Below, one piece after another: positions 1 through 8,009 of a stretch of 38,125 nt of DNA. The DNA is taken from contig NZ_JAUOQR010000018.1 of assembly GCF_030547185.1 (NCBI RefSeq), forward strand, positions 1 through 38,125, written 5' to 3'. Each line of letters begins with the position of its first letter. Position 1 is the stretch's first letter. A model generated the notes under the pieces. It saw only the letters and a list, made by a program, of their open reading frames with translations. It did no database searches and had not been told where the DNA came from. Source of the DNA: Neptuniibacter sp. 1_MG-2023 (lineage in GTDB: Bacteria; Pseudomonadota; Gammaproteobacteria; Pseudomonadales; Balneatricaceae). Both the position numbers and the translations under genes were made by a program.

Positions 1-50
1 GCCGATGGTAGTGTGGGGTTTCCCCATGTGAGAGTAGGTCATCGCCAAGC
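1..50 (+). rRNA. rrf: 5S ribosomal RNA, 3' end only
   Basis: The first 50 bases match the 3' third of gammaproteobacterial 5S rRNA, including the GATGGTAGTGTGGGG segment, the CCCCATG pairing strand and the AGAGTAGG helix. The last bases, TCGCCAAGC, would pair with the usual 5' end of the molecule. The rest of the gene, and presumably the 23S and 16S genes, lie to the left of the window. A strong terminator follows directly, so this looks like the end of an rRNA operon with no trailing tRNA. Confidence 0.93.
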
Positions 51-62
51 ATTTATTTAGAG

Positions 63-94
63 AAACCCCGGTTACTAGGTAGCCGGGGTTTTTT
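63..94 (+). terminator. Intrinsic terminator of the rRNA operon
   Basis: A 13-bp stem (63-75 with 79-91, one G-T pair) closes a three-base loop and runs into six T residues. It begins 12 bases after the 5S end and is the natural stop for the rRNA operon entering from the left. Confidence 0.9.
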
Positions 95-249
95 GCGTCT
101 GGGGCTTAGATTTATAGTGCTTTGGCTTGTTCAGAGTATTATGCAAGATGCGTTTATGTTCTGATTTTTGTTATGATTGTCTGCTGATCATTCTCTATAT
201 TACATGTTTTTAATATCCATTTAGTTGAGATGGAATTCGAGTATTCTTA

Positions 250-753
250 ATGTTAAATATTGCTGCGTTTACATTTAAATATGATCATATTGAAGATCGT
301 ATTTTGATGGTAGGTAATCTGAGTAATGATCTACAGAGAGTTGATTTCTGGTTAACGCGTAAGCTTGTTCTACGCCTTTTATCTGCAGCGGCAGGGTTAA
401 TTGAAAAAACATCGAGTGATATTGCTGGAGCGCCGGTTCAGCTTAAGTCTGATCTTGCTCAGTTTCATCATGATAGTGCCCGTCAAGGACTGCAGGTTGA
501 TCGAGAAAGTGAGGACTTGCTTGCAGAAGACCCATCTCTATTATGTCGATTGGATGTAAGCCATCAAGCTGGGCGTTACCGTATATTGTTCTTTATTGGT
601 GATGAGGAGCCTTTTGCTGCCAGTGTTTTAACGTATGATGAATTACATCAGATGCTCTACCTTATCCATCGAGGGTCTTTAGCATTAGATTGGGGTGTGG
701 ATAATCAGTTATTCACTCCTGATGTTTCTACCTCTTCTATAACGTTGCAGTAA
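250..753 (+). CDS. Hypothetical protein, 167 aa
   Basis: I do not recognise this family. The protein is soluble, with no signal peptide, membrane segment or cysteine cluster. It mixes short hydrophobic strands with an acidic, charged middle (about residues 55-100); residues 105-150 look like alternating strand and helix. The gene ends three bases before the next start codon, so the two are almost certainly co-transcribed and translationally linked, which hints at, but does not prove, a role near tRNA modification. No good ribosome-binding site is visible before the chosen ATG. An ATG at 307 is an alternative and would shorten the protein by 19 residues. The coding call rests on length, on codon use like the neighbours and on the tight junction. 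Confidence 0.7.
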   Translation: MLNIAAFTFKYDHIEDRILMVGNLSNDLQRVDFWLTRKLVLRLLSAAAGLIEKTSSDIAGAPVQLKSDLAQFHHDSARQGLQVDRESEDLLAEDPSLLCRLDVSHQAGRYRILFFIGDEEPFAASVLTYDELHQMLYLIHRGSLALDWGVDNQLFTPDVSTSSITLQ

Positions 754-756
754 TTT

Positions 757-1431
757 ATGTATCCACCAAAACCTTTTGTTGCTCGCGGCTCTCGTGTTCT
801 TCGCTGTCGATCCTGTTTATTAGCTGCTCATGTCTGTATTTGTGATTTTAAAATGTCCTATCAGTCAGAAGCTCAGTTCTTTTTGTTAATGCATCATAAT
901 GAGGGGTTTAAGCCAACTAATACAGGACGTTTAATTGAGGATTGTATTGCTGATACAAAACGTTTTGAGTGGTCTCGAACTGAGCCTTCTGATGAACTGA
1001 TCCGTGCTATCACAGATCAGCAGTTAGATCCCTATATTGTGTTTCCTGAGGGGGAGGGCTATGAAGGGAGAATGGTGAAGTATGAGCCGAAAAAGGGAAA
1101 ACGCCCAGTGTTTATCGTCTTGGATGGTACTTGGCGCCAAGCTAGAAGAATGTTTCGTCTTAGTCGATATCTAGATCATCTGCCGGTGATTGAGCCTGAG
1201 GTGGTAGCTTCCTCTAACTATCATTTGCGTAAAGCTGCTGTTGATGGACAGCTCTGTACGGCTGAGGTCGCTGCACTGATGTTGCAGCAAATTAATGATA
1301 CTAAGGGGGCGGAGATACTATCGGCGTACTTTTCTATTTTTAATGATCATTATAAAGCGTCCCGTCTAAACCGGCCTTTAGATGATCATTCAGAAGCTAA
1401 AGATTTTTTGCGTAGGTTGAAGGCTGATTAG
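757..1431 (+). CDS. DTW-domain tRNA-uridine aminocarboxypropyltransferase (TapT-like)
   Basis: Members of the DTW family transfer the 3-amino-3-carboxypropyl group of S-adenosylmethionine to a uridine in tRNA (acp3U); E. coli TapT (YfiP) acts on position 47. The signature appears here as DGTW at residues 123-126, followed by RQARRMF, with the family's conserved basic and hydrophobic pattern. Near the N-terminus four cysteines (17, 20, 27, 29) form a CxxC...CxC pattern seen in many members and probably bind a metal. The length of 224 residues is normal. The start is three bases after the stop of the upstream unknown gene. The gene's stop overlaps the stop of dtd, which faces it; dtd also acts on charged tRNA, but the shared theme may be chance. 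Confidence 0.82.
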   Translation: MYPPKPFVARGSRVLRCRSCLLAAHVCICDFKMSYQSEAQFFLLMHHNEGFKPTNTGRLIEDCIADTKRFEWSRTEPSDELIRAITDQQLDPYIVFPEGEGYEGRMVKYEPKKGKRPVFIVLDGTWRQARRMFRLSRYLDHLPVIEPEVVASSNYHLRKAAVDGQLCTAEVAALMLQQINDTKGAEILSAYFSIFNDHYKASRLNRPLDDHSEAKDFLRRLKAD

Positions 1432-1865
1432 CTCTCCAGCCAGAATGTAACGGGCCCGTCGTTTATTAAGTGGACCTGCATGTCTGCACCGAAGCGGCCA
1501 GTTTCAACGATTGGGTGTAAGCGTTTAGCTTGTTCGATAAAGTAATTATAGAGTTCCTCGCCTAATTGCGGCGAGGCTCCTGCCGAAAATCCTGGTCGTA
1601 ATCCCTTTTTTGTATCAGCAACAAGGGTAAATTGCGAAACGATAAGTAGCCCGCCTTCTGTTTGTTGAAGGTTAAGGTTCATCTTTCCCTCTTCATCTGA
1701 AAATACTCGGTAGGCCAAGATTTTTTGTAGAAGCTTGTCGGCTGCTTGGAATGTATCTTCCTTTTCAATTCCTAATAAAAGTAATATGCCTTGTTCTATT
1801 TTGCCGACAGAGCTGTCATTGATATGGACTGAGGCCGAACTTACACGCTGTATAAGTGCTTTCAT
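1428..1865 (-). CDS. dtd: D-aminoacyl-tRNA deacylase
   Basis: Dtd removes D-amino acids, and glycine mischarged on tRNA-Ala, from tRNAs in the cytoplasm. Two diagnostic motifs are present: SQFTL near residue 77, and NDGPVT close to the C-terminus, which carries the Gly-cis-Pro pair that inspects the chirality of the substrate across the dimer interface. The length of 145 residues equals that of E. coli Dtd. The gene lies 20 bases downstream of pip on the same strand, and pip-dtd pairs are common in gammaproteobacteria, so one operon is likely. Its stop overlaps the stop of the opposing DTW-domain gene by four bases. Confidence 0.95.
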   Translation of the reverse strand: MKALIQRVSSASVHINDSSVGKIEQGILLLLGIEKEDTFQAADKLLQKILAYRVFSDEEGKMNLNLQQTEGGLLIVSQFTLVADTKKGLRPGFSAGASPQLGEELYNYFIEQAKRLHPIVETGRFGADMQVHLINDGPVTFWLES

Positions 1866-1885
1866 TTCTATTATTAATCCCTTAG

Positions 1886-2836
1886 TTACGCGAGAGAAAG
1901 AGCGAAACTGTCAGTTGTTTTAATTAAATTGTCTGTAATGCCTTTTTCAAACGCGGAGTGGCCTGCATCTCGAACTATATGGAATTTTGAGTTAGGTAAA
2001 TGATCATGGAGGGCTTGAGCTTGTTCTATAGGGCAGATCATGTCGTAGCGACCGTGGATAATTGTTGTGTTGATCTCTTTGATTGATTCGCAGTTATTAA
2101 GAATCTGGTTTTCGTCAATAAAGGCGTTATTAATAAAGTAATGGGCTTCAATTCTAGCCATGGCTAAGGCGAAGTGTGGGTCGCCAAAATGATCAACAAT
2201 ATCTGCATTTGGGTCAATTGTAGAGCAGCGGCCTTCCCATATTGACCAAGCTTTTGCTGCGGACATGCGGGCTATCTCATTATCCGAGGTTAAGCGTTTA
2301 TAGTACGCGCTTAGCATATCGTGACGTTCAGCTGTAGGGATAGGGTGCTGGTACTCTTTCCAGTAGTCGGGGAAAATTGCGCTGGCGCCGCGTTGATAGA
2401 ACCATTGGATATCTTGTTTTCGACATAAAAATATACCGCGTAAAATCAGCCCTAATACTTTATCGGGAAAGGCTTGCGCATACAGCAGACTGAGGGTGGA
2501 GCCCCAGGAACCACCAAATAGGAGCCATTGGTCGATGGATAGATGCTCTCTTATCTTTTCCATATCTTCCAGTAGCTTGTTTGTTGTATTTTCATGTAGC
2601 TCTGAGTGGGGTGTTGAACGACCGCAACCACGTTGATCAAACAATATAATTCGATACTTTTCAGGATTGAAAAATCGACGATGCGCTGAGCTTGTACCGC
2701 CGCCAGGGCCACCATGAATGAAAATAACGGGAATCCCTTTAGGGTTGCCGCTTTCTTCAATATAAAGGGTGTGAAGGTCATCTACTGGGAGATGAAGCTT
2801 ATTGTAGGAGCTAATTTCAGGATACAGGGTGCGCAT
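1886..2836 (-). CDS. pip: Proline iminopeptidase (alpha/beta hydrolase, S33 family)
   Basis: The enzyme releases N-terminal proline from peptides. It has the S33 layout: the oxyanion-hole motif HGGPGGG at residues 41-47, the DQRGCGRS strand near 67-74, and the nucleophile elbow GGSWGS with Ser110. A late acid-bearing segment (GRYDMICP) and a C-terminal GHSAFE supply the expected Asp and His of the triad. At 316 residues it fits the usual length of about 315. The ATG is preceded by GGAG six bases upstream. It is the first gene of a pip-dtd operon. A short perfect inverted repeat (CTGTA-TG-TACAG) lies 21-32 bases upstream of the start. Confidence 0.94.
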   Translation of the reverse strand: MRTLYPEISSYNKLHLPVDDLHTLYIEESGNPKGIPVIFIHGGPGGGTSSAHRRFFNPEKYRIILFDQRGCGRSTPHSELHENTTNKLLEDMEKIREHLSIDQWLLFGGSWGSTLSLLYAQAFPDKVLGLILRGIFLCRKQDIQWFYQRGASAIFPDYWKEYQHPIPTAERHDMLSAYYKRLTSDNEIARMSAAKAWSIWEGRCSTIDPNADIVDHFGDPHFALAMARIEAHYFINNAFIDENQILNNCESIKEINTTIIHGRYDMICPIEQAQALHDHLPNSKFHIVRDAGHSAFEKGITDNLIKTTDSFALSLA

Positions 2837-2908
2837 TGTGTCTCCGCTGTGTATTACTGTATGTACAGCAGTATAAAGAGGAGAGGTTTGGCAATCTACG
2901 TTGAAATG

Positions 2909-2935
2909 AAAAAAAAGGCAGCCGATGTGGCTGCC
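2909..2935 (-). terminator. Intrinsic terminator of typA
   Basis: GGCAGCC and GGCTGCC (2917-2923 and 2929-2935) pair around a five-base loop. Read leftward, the hairpin runs into eight U residues, which suits the end of typA. In the + direction only four T residues follow. Confidence 0.88.
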
Positions 2936-2954
2936 TTTTAAATGCGAGGACTAC

Positions 2955-4760
2955 TTATTTTTTGGAGCGTTTGCGCTCGTTTTCTTTCAGTAGTTTTTTG
3001 CGTAAGCGGATGAAGTTAGGTGTTACTTCAACTAGCTCATCATCTTCGATGAAATCCAATGCTTGTTCAAGCGTGAATCTAACCGGAGGAGTTAGCTGGA
3101 TGTTTTCATCAGTACCTGACGCACGTACGTTGGTAAGCTGCTTACCTTTAATAGGGTTAACGGCTAAGTCATTACTACGGCTGTGAATACCTAGTAGCAT
3201 ACCTTCGTACACTTCAATGTTAGGTTCAACACAGAGGCGGCCGCGCTCTTGCAGGTTCCATAAGGAGTAAGCAAGTGCTTTACCGGTAACCATAGAAACA
3301 AGAACACCATTGGAGCGGCTTGCAACGTCACCGTCTTTTACCGGTCCGTAATGGTCAAATGTAGAGGTCATGATGCCGGTTCCTGATGTCATTGTCAGGA
3401 ACTGAGAGCGGAAACCAATTAGACCACGGGATGGAATCATAAAGGTTAGACGAACACGTCCACCATCTACTTCCATGTTAGTCATATCGCCTCTACGTTT
3501 GCCTAGCTCTTCAATGATAGAGCCTTGATGTTGATCTTCAACATCAATCATTACATTCTCGTAGGGTTCTTGGATTTCGCCATCGATCTCTTTTTGAACT
3601 ACTTCTGGTCGAGAAACACCTAGCTCAAAGCCTTCACGACGCATTGTTTCTATCAATACAGATAGATGTAGCTCGCCTCGGCCAGAAACTTTGAATTTCT
3701 CTGGCGTTTCGCCATCTTCAACACGAAGGGCAACGTTATGGATAAGTTCGCGTTCTAGACGTTCTTTAATGTTACGGCTAGTAACGAATTTACCATCTTG
3801 GCCTGCAAATGGAGAATCGTTTACCTGGAAGGTCATAGATACGGTTGGTTCGTCAACGCTTAGTGCTGGCAACGCTTCAACTTGATCTGGATCGCATAAG
3901 GTATCTGAGATGTTTAGTTCATCAATACCTGTTACGCAGATGATATCGCCTGCTGTAGCGCTTTCAACATCTACACGTTCTAGTCCATGGTAACCCATGA
4001 TTTTTAGAATGCGTCCGCTGCGTATTTTACCTTCACGATCGATCACTTTAACTTGTGTATTGATCTTGATGGTACCGCGGGAAACGCGGCCTATACCTAT
4101 AACGCCAAGATAGCTGTTGTAGTCTAGGGCTGAAACCTGCATTTGCAGAGGGCCGTCAATGTCAACCTTAGGTGGGTTAACATGTTCAACAACCGCTTCA
4201 AATAAAGGCGTCATGTCATCGGCCATTGCGTCAGGCTCAAGGCCTGCAATACCGTTTAGTGCTGATGCGTAAACAATGGGGAAATCAAGTTGTTCATCTG
4301 TAGCGCCAAGGCTATCAAATAGATCAAATACTTGATCTACAACCCAGTCTGGACGTGCACCAGGGCGATCGATCTTGTTGATAACAACAATAGGGCGAAG
4401 ACCTTGGTCAAATGCCTTTTGTGTTACAAAGCGAGTTTGTGGCATTGGGCCATCTACCGCGTCTACCAAAAGGCATACACAGTCAACCATGGAAAGTACG
4501 CGTTCAACTTCTCCACCGAAGTCTGCGTGTCCAGGAGTATCAACGATGTTGATGCGGTAGTCGTTCCATTTAATGGCTGTATTTTTTGCCAGAATGGTAA
4601 TGCCGCGCTCTTTCTCCTGATCATTGGAGTCCATGATGCGCTCAGTACCTTCATCACGACGACCCAATGTGCCTGATTGGGAAAGCAGCTTGTCAACCAA
4701 AGTCGTTTTACCGTGGTCAACGTGCGCAATGATGGCGATATTTCTTAGCTTTTCAATCAC
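2955..4760 (-). CDS. typA: Ribosome-binding translational GTPase TypA/BipA
   Basis: TypA/BipA is an EF-G-like GTPase that binds the ribosome and supports 50S assembly and growth under stress or cold. The G-domain motifs are intact: AHVDHGKTT near the start (P-loop), the [11 protein letters not shown] segment near residues 73-83, and [12 protein letters not shown] for guanine recognition near 128. They are followed by the beta-barrel, the EF-G domain III and V equivalents and the BipA-specific lysine-rich tail. The length of 601 residues is normal. The start codon is GTG, giving [15 protein letters not shown], which is the family start. Transcription diverges from glnA across a 453-base control region, the classic typA-glnA arrangement. 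Confidence 0.97.
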   Translation of the reverse strand: MIEKLRNIAIIAHVDHGKTTLVDKLLSQSGTLGRRDEGTERIMDSNDQEKERGITILAKNTAIKWNDYRINIVDTPGHADFGGEVERVLSMVDCVCLLVDAVDGPMPQTRFVTQKAFDQGLRPIVVINKIDRPGARPDWVVDQVFDLFDSLGATDEQLDFPIVYASALNGIAGLEPDAMADDMTPLFEAVVEHVNPPKVDIDGPLQMQVSALDYNSYLGVIGIGRVSRGTIKINTQVKVIDREGKIRSGRILKIMGYHGLERVDVESATAGDIICVTGIDELNISDTLCDPDQVEALPALSVDEPTVSMTFQVNDSPFAGQDGKFVTSRNIKERLERELIHNVALRVEDGETPEKFKVSGRGELHLSVLIETMRREGFELGVSRPEVVQKEIDGEIQEPYENVMIDVEDQHQGSIIEELGKRRGDMTNMEVDGGRVRLTFMIPSRGLIGFRSQFLTMTSGTGIMTSTFDHYGPVKDGDVASRSNGVLVSMVTGKALAYSLWNLQERGRLCVEPNIEVYEGMLLGIHSRSNDLAVNPIKGKQLTNVRASGTDENIQLTPPVRFTLEQALDFIEDDELVEVTPNFIRLRKKLLKENERKRSKK

Positions 4761-4798
4761 GTGTGTATACCTGTGAGATATTTTTTTGCGAATGCGGA

Positions 4799-4804
4799 AT
4801 TATA
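4799..4804 (-). promoter_or_regulatory. Probable -10 element of typA
   Basis: Read leftward the bases are TATAAT, about 40 bases before the typA start. No convincing -35 hexamer is seen at 16-18 bases, so this is only a candidate. Confidence 0.4.
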
Positions 4805-4924
4805 CGGATTTATGCAGAAAATACCGCATATTTCTTAGACAAAAGAGACTAAAAGTGTGTTTAAGGATCAATAAGGGGTGATGATCATCAATCTCTGGGT
4901 GGATCTGTATCTAAAACTCGTGTT

Positions 4925-4941
4925 TGCACTAGGTTTTTGCG
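4925..4941 (+). promoter_or_regulatory. Weak NtrC-like site
   Basis: TGCACTA-GGT-TTTTGCG fits the NtrC palindrome TGCACYA-N3-TGGTGCA in the left half fully and in four of seven bases of the right half. It lies 79 bases upstream of the much better site at 5004 and may be an auxiliary site or chance. Confidence 0.35.
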
Positions 4942-5003
4942 TATCTGTTGGAGTATGATTGTGAAAGCAAGAATCATAGTGGAAGCTCAGTTTAATTGTT
5001 ATT

Positions 5004-5020
5004 TGCACCAATATGGCGCA
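5004..5020 (+). promoter_or_regulatory. NtrC enhancer site 1 of glnA
   Basis: TGCACCA-ATA-TGGCGCA differs from the NtrC consensus palindrome at one of fourteen specific bases. Its centre is about 129 bases upstream of the transcription start predicted from the sigma-54 element at 5114, a normal enhancer distance. Confidence 0.82.
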
Positions 5021-5034
5021 TATCATGTTGCGAA

Positions 5035-5051
5035 CGGCTTGTTTTGGTGCG
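5035..5051 (+). promoter_or_regulatory. NtrC enhancer site 2 of glnA (half-site)
   Basis: The right half TGGTGCG is good and the left half is poor. Its centre is 31 bases from site 1, about three helical turns. That copies the spacing of the two strong enhancer sites at E. coli glnA and favours cooperative binding by NtrC oligomers. Confidence 0.6.
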
Positions 5052-5113
5052 TCTGGCTTTTGGTTGTTTCGCTGTAATGCCAGTAATTTCGGGAAGCTTA
5101 TGGTAGTAGCTTT

Positions 5114-5131
5114 TTGGTATATTACTTGCTT
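5114..5131 (+). promoter_or_regulatory. Sigma-54 promoter of glnA
   Basis: TTGGTAT-ATTAC-TTGCTT has the GG of the -24 element (5116-5117) and the GC of the -12 element (5128-5129) at the exact sigma-54 spacing. The predicted start is near 5141, giving a leader of about 73 bases. With the NtrC sites upstream this is the nitrogen-regulated glnA promoter. Confidence 0.85.
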
Positions 5132-5153
5132 GAATTCTCGCTGATTTTATAAT
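5126..5153 (+). promoter_or_regulatory. Possible overlapping sigma-70 promoter of glnA
   Basis: A perfect TATAAT lies at 5148-5153, 16 bases after TTGCTT (5126-5131). The weak -35 is the same sequence as the -12 element of the sigma-54 promoter. If real, the two holoenzymes would exclude each other at this spot. Confidence 0.4.
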
Positions 5154-5213
5154 TCTGATTTCTCAAGGCTGAACTAAATATCGGCCTGGTAATTACAAAG
5201 TGGAGAAAGTCAC

Positions 5214-6620
5214 ATGTCAGAGAAGACTCTGAATCTGATCAAAGAAAGCGAAGCTAAGTGGATCGATATGCGTTTCACTGATTCTCATGGTAAAGAGCAG
5301 CACGTTACTATCCCAGTTTCCGACATGGGTGATGACTTCTTTGAAGAAGGCAAAATGTTCGATGGTTCTTCCATTTCTGGTTGGAAGGGCATCAATGAAT
5401 CTGACATGATTCTTATGCCTGATGACAGTGCATCTGTTCTAGATCCATTCTCTGAAGCAACGACTGTTATTGTTCGTTGTGATATCGTTGAGCCTGCTAC
5501 AGGTCAAGGCTATGAGCGTGACCCACGTTCTGTTGCTAAGCGTGCAGAAGAGTACCTAAAGTCTACAGGTATTGCTGACACTGCTATGTTTGGTCCTGAG
5601 CCAGAATTCTTCGTATTTGATGCTGTTAAGTGGCACGCTGATATCAGTGGTTGTGGATACTCTATTGAATCTGAAGAAGCATCTTGGTCTTCTAGCCACA
5701 GTATTGAAGGCGGAAACACGGGTCACCGTCCACGTGTTAAAGGTGGTTATTTCCCAGTACCTCCAATCGATTCCTTGCATGATTTACGTGGCGCTATGTG
5801 TGACGCGATGGAAGCAATGGATCTTCATATTGAAGTACATCACCATGAAGTAGCGACAGCGGGCCAGTGTGAAATTGGTGTAGGTCCAAACACGCTTACA
5901 GCTAAAGCTGATGAAGTGCAGATTCTTAAGTATTGTGTACATAACGTTGCTCATGCTTACGGAAAAACAGCTACATTTATGCCTAAGCCACTTGTTGGTG
6001 ATAATGGTTCTGGTATGCACGTTCATATGTCTCTTTCAAAAGATGGCGTTAACTTGTTTGCTGGTGATGCCTATGCGGGCATGAGCGAAATGTCGCTTTA
6101 CTACATTGGCGGTATTATCAAGCACGCTAGAGCGTTGAATGCGTTGACTAACTCATCAACTAACGCCTACAAGCGCTTAGTGCCTGGTTTTGAAGCGCCT
6201 GTAATGCTTGCGTACTCTGCACGTAACCGTTCTGCGTCTATCCGTATTCCTTACGTGACAAATCCAAAAGCACGTCGTGTAGAAACACGTTTCCCTGATC
6301 CATCTGCTAACCCATACTTATGCTTTGCTGCATTGATGATGGCTGGCCTAGACGGTATCCAGAATAAGATTCACCCTGGCGATGCTGCAGATAAAGATCT
6401 ATATGATCTACCGGCAGAAGAAGCTGCTGAGATTCCAACAGTTGCTAGCTCTTTAGAAGAAGCGCTTAACGCTTTGGATGAAGATCGTGAATTCTTGACT
6501 AAAGGCAACGTGTTTACTGATGACATGATTGATGCTTTTATCGCGCTTAAGCGTGAAGAAGTTGAGAAAGTGAACATGACAACTCACCCAGTTGAATTTG
6601 ACCTATATTACTCTGTATAA
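5214..6620 (+). CDS. glnA: Glutamine synthetase, type I
   Basis: GlnA condenses glutamate and ammonia to glutamine with ATP and is the entry point of nitrogen assimilation; it works as a cytoplasmic dodecamer. The sequence shows the N-terminal beta-grasp domain with [12 protein letters not shown], the catalytic metal-site segment [12 protein letters not shown], the latch region [10 protein letters not shown], and the glutamate/ATP-binding run [18 protein letters not shown] near residue 397 holds the tyrosine adenylylated by GlnE in this (GSI-beta) class. The length of 468 residues matches E. coli. GGAGA lies about eight bases before the ATG. The gene has its own terminator and is followed by ntrB-ntrC. 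Confidence 0.98.
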   Translation: MSEKTLNLIKESEAKWIDMRFTDSHGKEQHVTIPVSDMGDDFFEEGKMFDGSSISGWKGINESDMILMPDDSASVLDPFSEATTVIVRCDIVEPATGQGYERDPRSVAKRAEEYLKSTGIADTAMFGPEPEFFVFDAVKWHADISGCGYSIESEEASWSSSHSIEGGNTGHRPRVKGGYFPVPPIDSLHDLRGAMCDAMEAMDLHIEVHHHEVATAGQCEIGVGPNTLTAKADEVQILKYCVHNVAHAYGKTATFMPKPLVGDNGSGMHVHMSLSKDGVNLFAGDAYAGMSEMSLYYIGGIIKHARALNALTNSSTNAYKRLVPGFEAPVMLAYSARNRSASIRIPYVTNPKARRVETRFPDPSANPYLCFAALMMAGLDGIQNKIHPGDAADKDLYDLPAEEAAEIPTVASSLEEALNALDEDREFLTKGNVFTDDMIDAFIALKREEVEKVNMTTHPVEFDLYYSV

Positions 6621-6635
6621 GTTAAATAATTGCTG

Positions 6636-6665
6636 AAAAAAAGCCTCCCTTGTGGAGGCTTTTTT
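6636..6665 (+). terminator. Intrinsic terminator after glnA
   Basis: AGCCTCC (6642-6648) pairs with GGAGGCT (6654-6660) around five bases, flanked by an A run and a T run. It separates glnA from ntrBC, as in enteric bacteria where readthrough from glnA adds to ntrBC expression. Confidence 0.9.
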
Positions 6666-6777
6666 GTTTCTGGCTTTTTGGCAGAGTCTTTTGTTGAGTG
6701 TTTTTATGGGAGAGGCTTTTGATAAAGGTGACTGAAGGAGTGGTGAGTGTAGGCGAAAATGACTCAGTATATTTGTT

Positions 6778-6794
6778 TGCACTAATGTAGTGCG
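6778..6794 (+). promoter_or_regulatory. NtrC site at the ntrBC promoter
   Basis: TGCACTA-ATG-TAGTGCG is a near-perfect palindrome agreeing with the NtrC consensus at twelve of fourteen positions. It ends three bases before the -35 hexamer of the promoter at 6797, so bound NtrC would touch RNA polymerase. This resembles the E. coli glnL promoter, where NtrC represses its own operon. Confidence 0.75.
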
Positions 6795-6796
6795 TG

Positions 6797-6823
6797 TTGC
6801 ATTATCTAGGCTAGACTTATAAT
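6797..6823 (+). promoter_or_regulatory. Sigma-70 promoter of ntrBC
   Basis: TTGCAT (6797-6802) and a perfect TATAAT (6818-6823) are separated by 15 bases, slightly short. The start would be near 6830, leaving a leader of about 95 bases before ntrB. Confidence 0.6.
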
Positions 6824-6926
6824 GATTTAGATATAGTAATGGTGCGTCCTGCGGCTATTTTTTTGTATTAATTCAAATTGGTTTGCTTTTTGCAGTAGTA
6901 ACCTTACGGATATTGAGTGCAGGCTA

Positions 6927-8009
6927 ATGGCAAAAATAGAGTTACATAAACAGATTTTGGAAAACCTATCCACCGCAGTTGTTTTGTTGGATGAAAGTAT
7001 GGTGGTTGAATATGCGAATCCGGCGGCTGAAATGCTGTTGGAAGCAAGTATGCGCCGTTTGAGCCAACTTAATATAGCTGAATGGTTTTCTTTGTGTACA
7101 GTGGAGCAGAAGGATTTACAAGAGTGTTTAGCGACAGGTCATCCATATACCCATAGAGAAGCGAAAATTGTTACTTTAAGTGGTGCAACACTCACTGTGG
7201 ATTATAGTATCAATCCCTTGATTACGCCTGAAGGGCAGCAATTGCTAATTGAAATTGAGTCAAGAGATCGCTTGATGCGTATTGAGAGGGAGGAGGATCT
7301 TCTGACTCAACATGATACAGCTCGCTCTCTAGTGCGAGGGCTGGCACATGAAATTAAAAACCCTTTAGGGGGGATTCGTGGCGCTGCACAGCTACTTGAA
7401 CGTGAGCTTCATGATCCTAGTCTACATGATTATACCCATGTCATTATTGAAGAAGCCGATAGGCTTCGTAATCTAGTCGATCGTCTATTGGGGCCGCGAA
7501 AACTCCCTAATATGAAGATGATTAATATTCACGCTATTTTAGAAAGGGTTTGTCACCTAATTGAAGCTGAAACTAAAGGTGAGATTCTCCTTCAGCGGGA
7601 TTACGATCCAAGTATTCCAGAATTTACGGGCGATGCGGAGCAGTTAATTCAAGCTATGCTTAATATTCTGCGTAACAGCATGCAGGCAATACAAAGCGCA
7701 GATGTGGATGTGCCTACCATCAAAATTAGAACGCGTGCTTTTCGTCAAGTAACCTTAGGTGCTGAGAAGCACCGTTTGGTTTGTAGTGTCGAAATTATTG
7801 ATAATGGTCCCGGTATTCCGGAAGAGATCCTCAGTAAAATATTTTATCCCATGGTGAGTGGGCGCGCTGAAGGAACGGGGCTTGGGTTATCAATTGCTCA
7901 GTCAATTATTAATCAGCATCAAGGGCTAATTGAATGTGAAACACGCCCTGGTGAAACCAGATTTCAACTATTAATCCCTTTGGAGCTTAACAATGAATCT
8001 ACCATGTAA
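6927..8009 (+). CDS. glnL: Nitrogen-regulation sensor kinase/phosphatase NtrB
   Basis: NtrB is the soluble histidine kinase that phosphorylates NtrC when nitrogen is scarce and, with PII protein, dephosphorylates it when nitrogen is plentiful. An N-terminal PAS domain covers about residues 5-115. The dimerisation/phosphoacceptor helix carries GLAHEIKNPLGG with His141. The catalytic domain shows the N box (ILRNSMQAI), the G1 box (DNGPGIPEE) and the G2 box (GTGLGLSIAQ). There is no membrane segment, as expected. The gene overlaps ntrC by 17 bases, so translation is coupled. A sigma-70 promoter and an NtrC box lie upstream. The ATG lacks a strong ribosome-binding site, which may keep the level low. 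Confidence 0.96.
   Translation: MAKIELHKQILENLSTAVVLLDESMVVEYANPAAEMLLEASMRRLSQLNIAEWFSLCTVEQKDLQECLATGHPYTHREAKIVTLSGATLTVDYSINPLITPEGQQLLIEIESRDRLMRIEREEDLLTQHDTARSLVRGLAHEIKNPLGGIRGAAQLLERELHDPSLHDYTHVIIEEADRLRNLVDRLLGPRKLPNMKMINIHAILERVCHLIEAETKGEILLQRDYDPSIPEFTGDAEQLIQAMLNILRNSMQAIQSADVDVPTIKIRTRAFRQVTLGAEKHRLVCSVEIIDNGPGIPEEILSKIFYPMVSGRAEGTGLGLSIAQSIINQHQGLIECETRPGETRFQLLIPLELNNESTM

Noticed and set aside
2855-2873. LexA-like box upstream of pip (CTGTA-TG-TACAG)
   Set aside because: The inverted repeat is perfect, but CTGT and ACAG are four bases apart; gammaproteobacterial LexA boxes need eight. pip-dtd is also not an SOS operon. It may be an operator for something else.
3691-4676. 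Several open frames opposite typA, and similar ones opposite glnA and thiC
   Set aside because: They lie entirely inside strong housekeeping genes, lack ribosome sites and have shadow-type composition.
5014-5031. Second sigma-54-like promoter (TGGCGC ... TTGC) near glnA
   Set aside because: The GG and GC elements are three bases too far apart; the TGGCGC is explained as the right half of the NtrC site.
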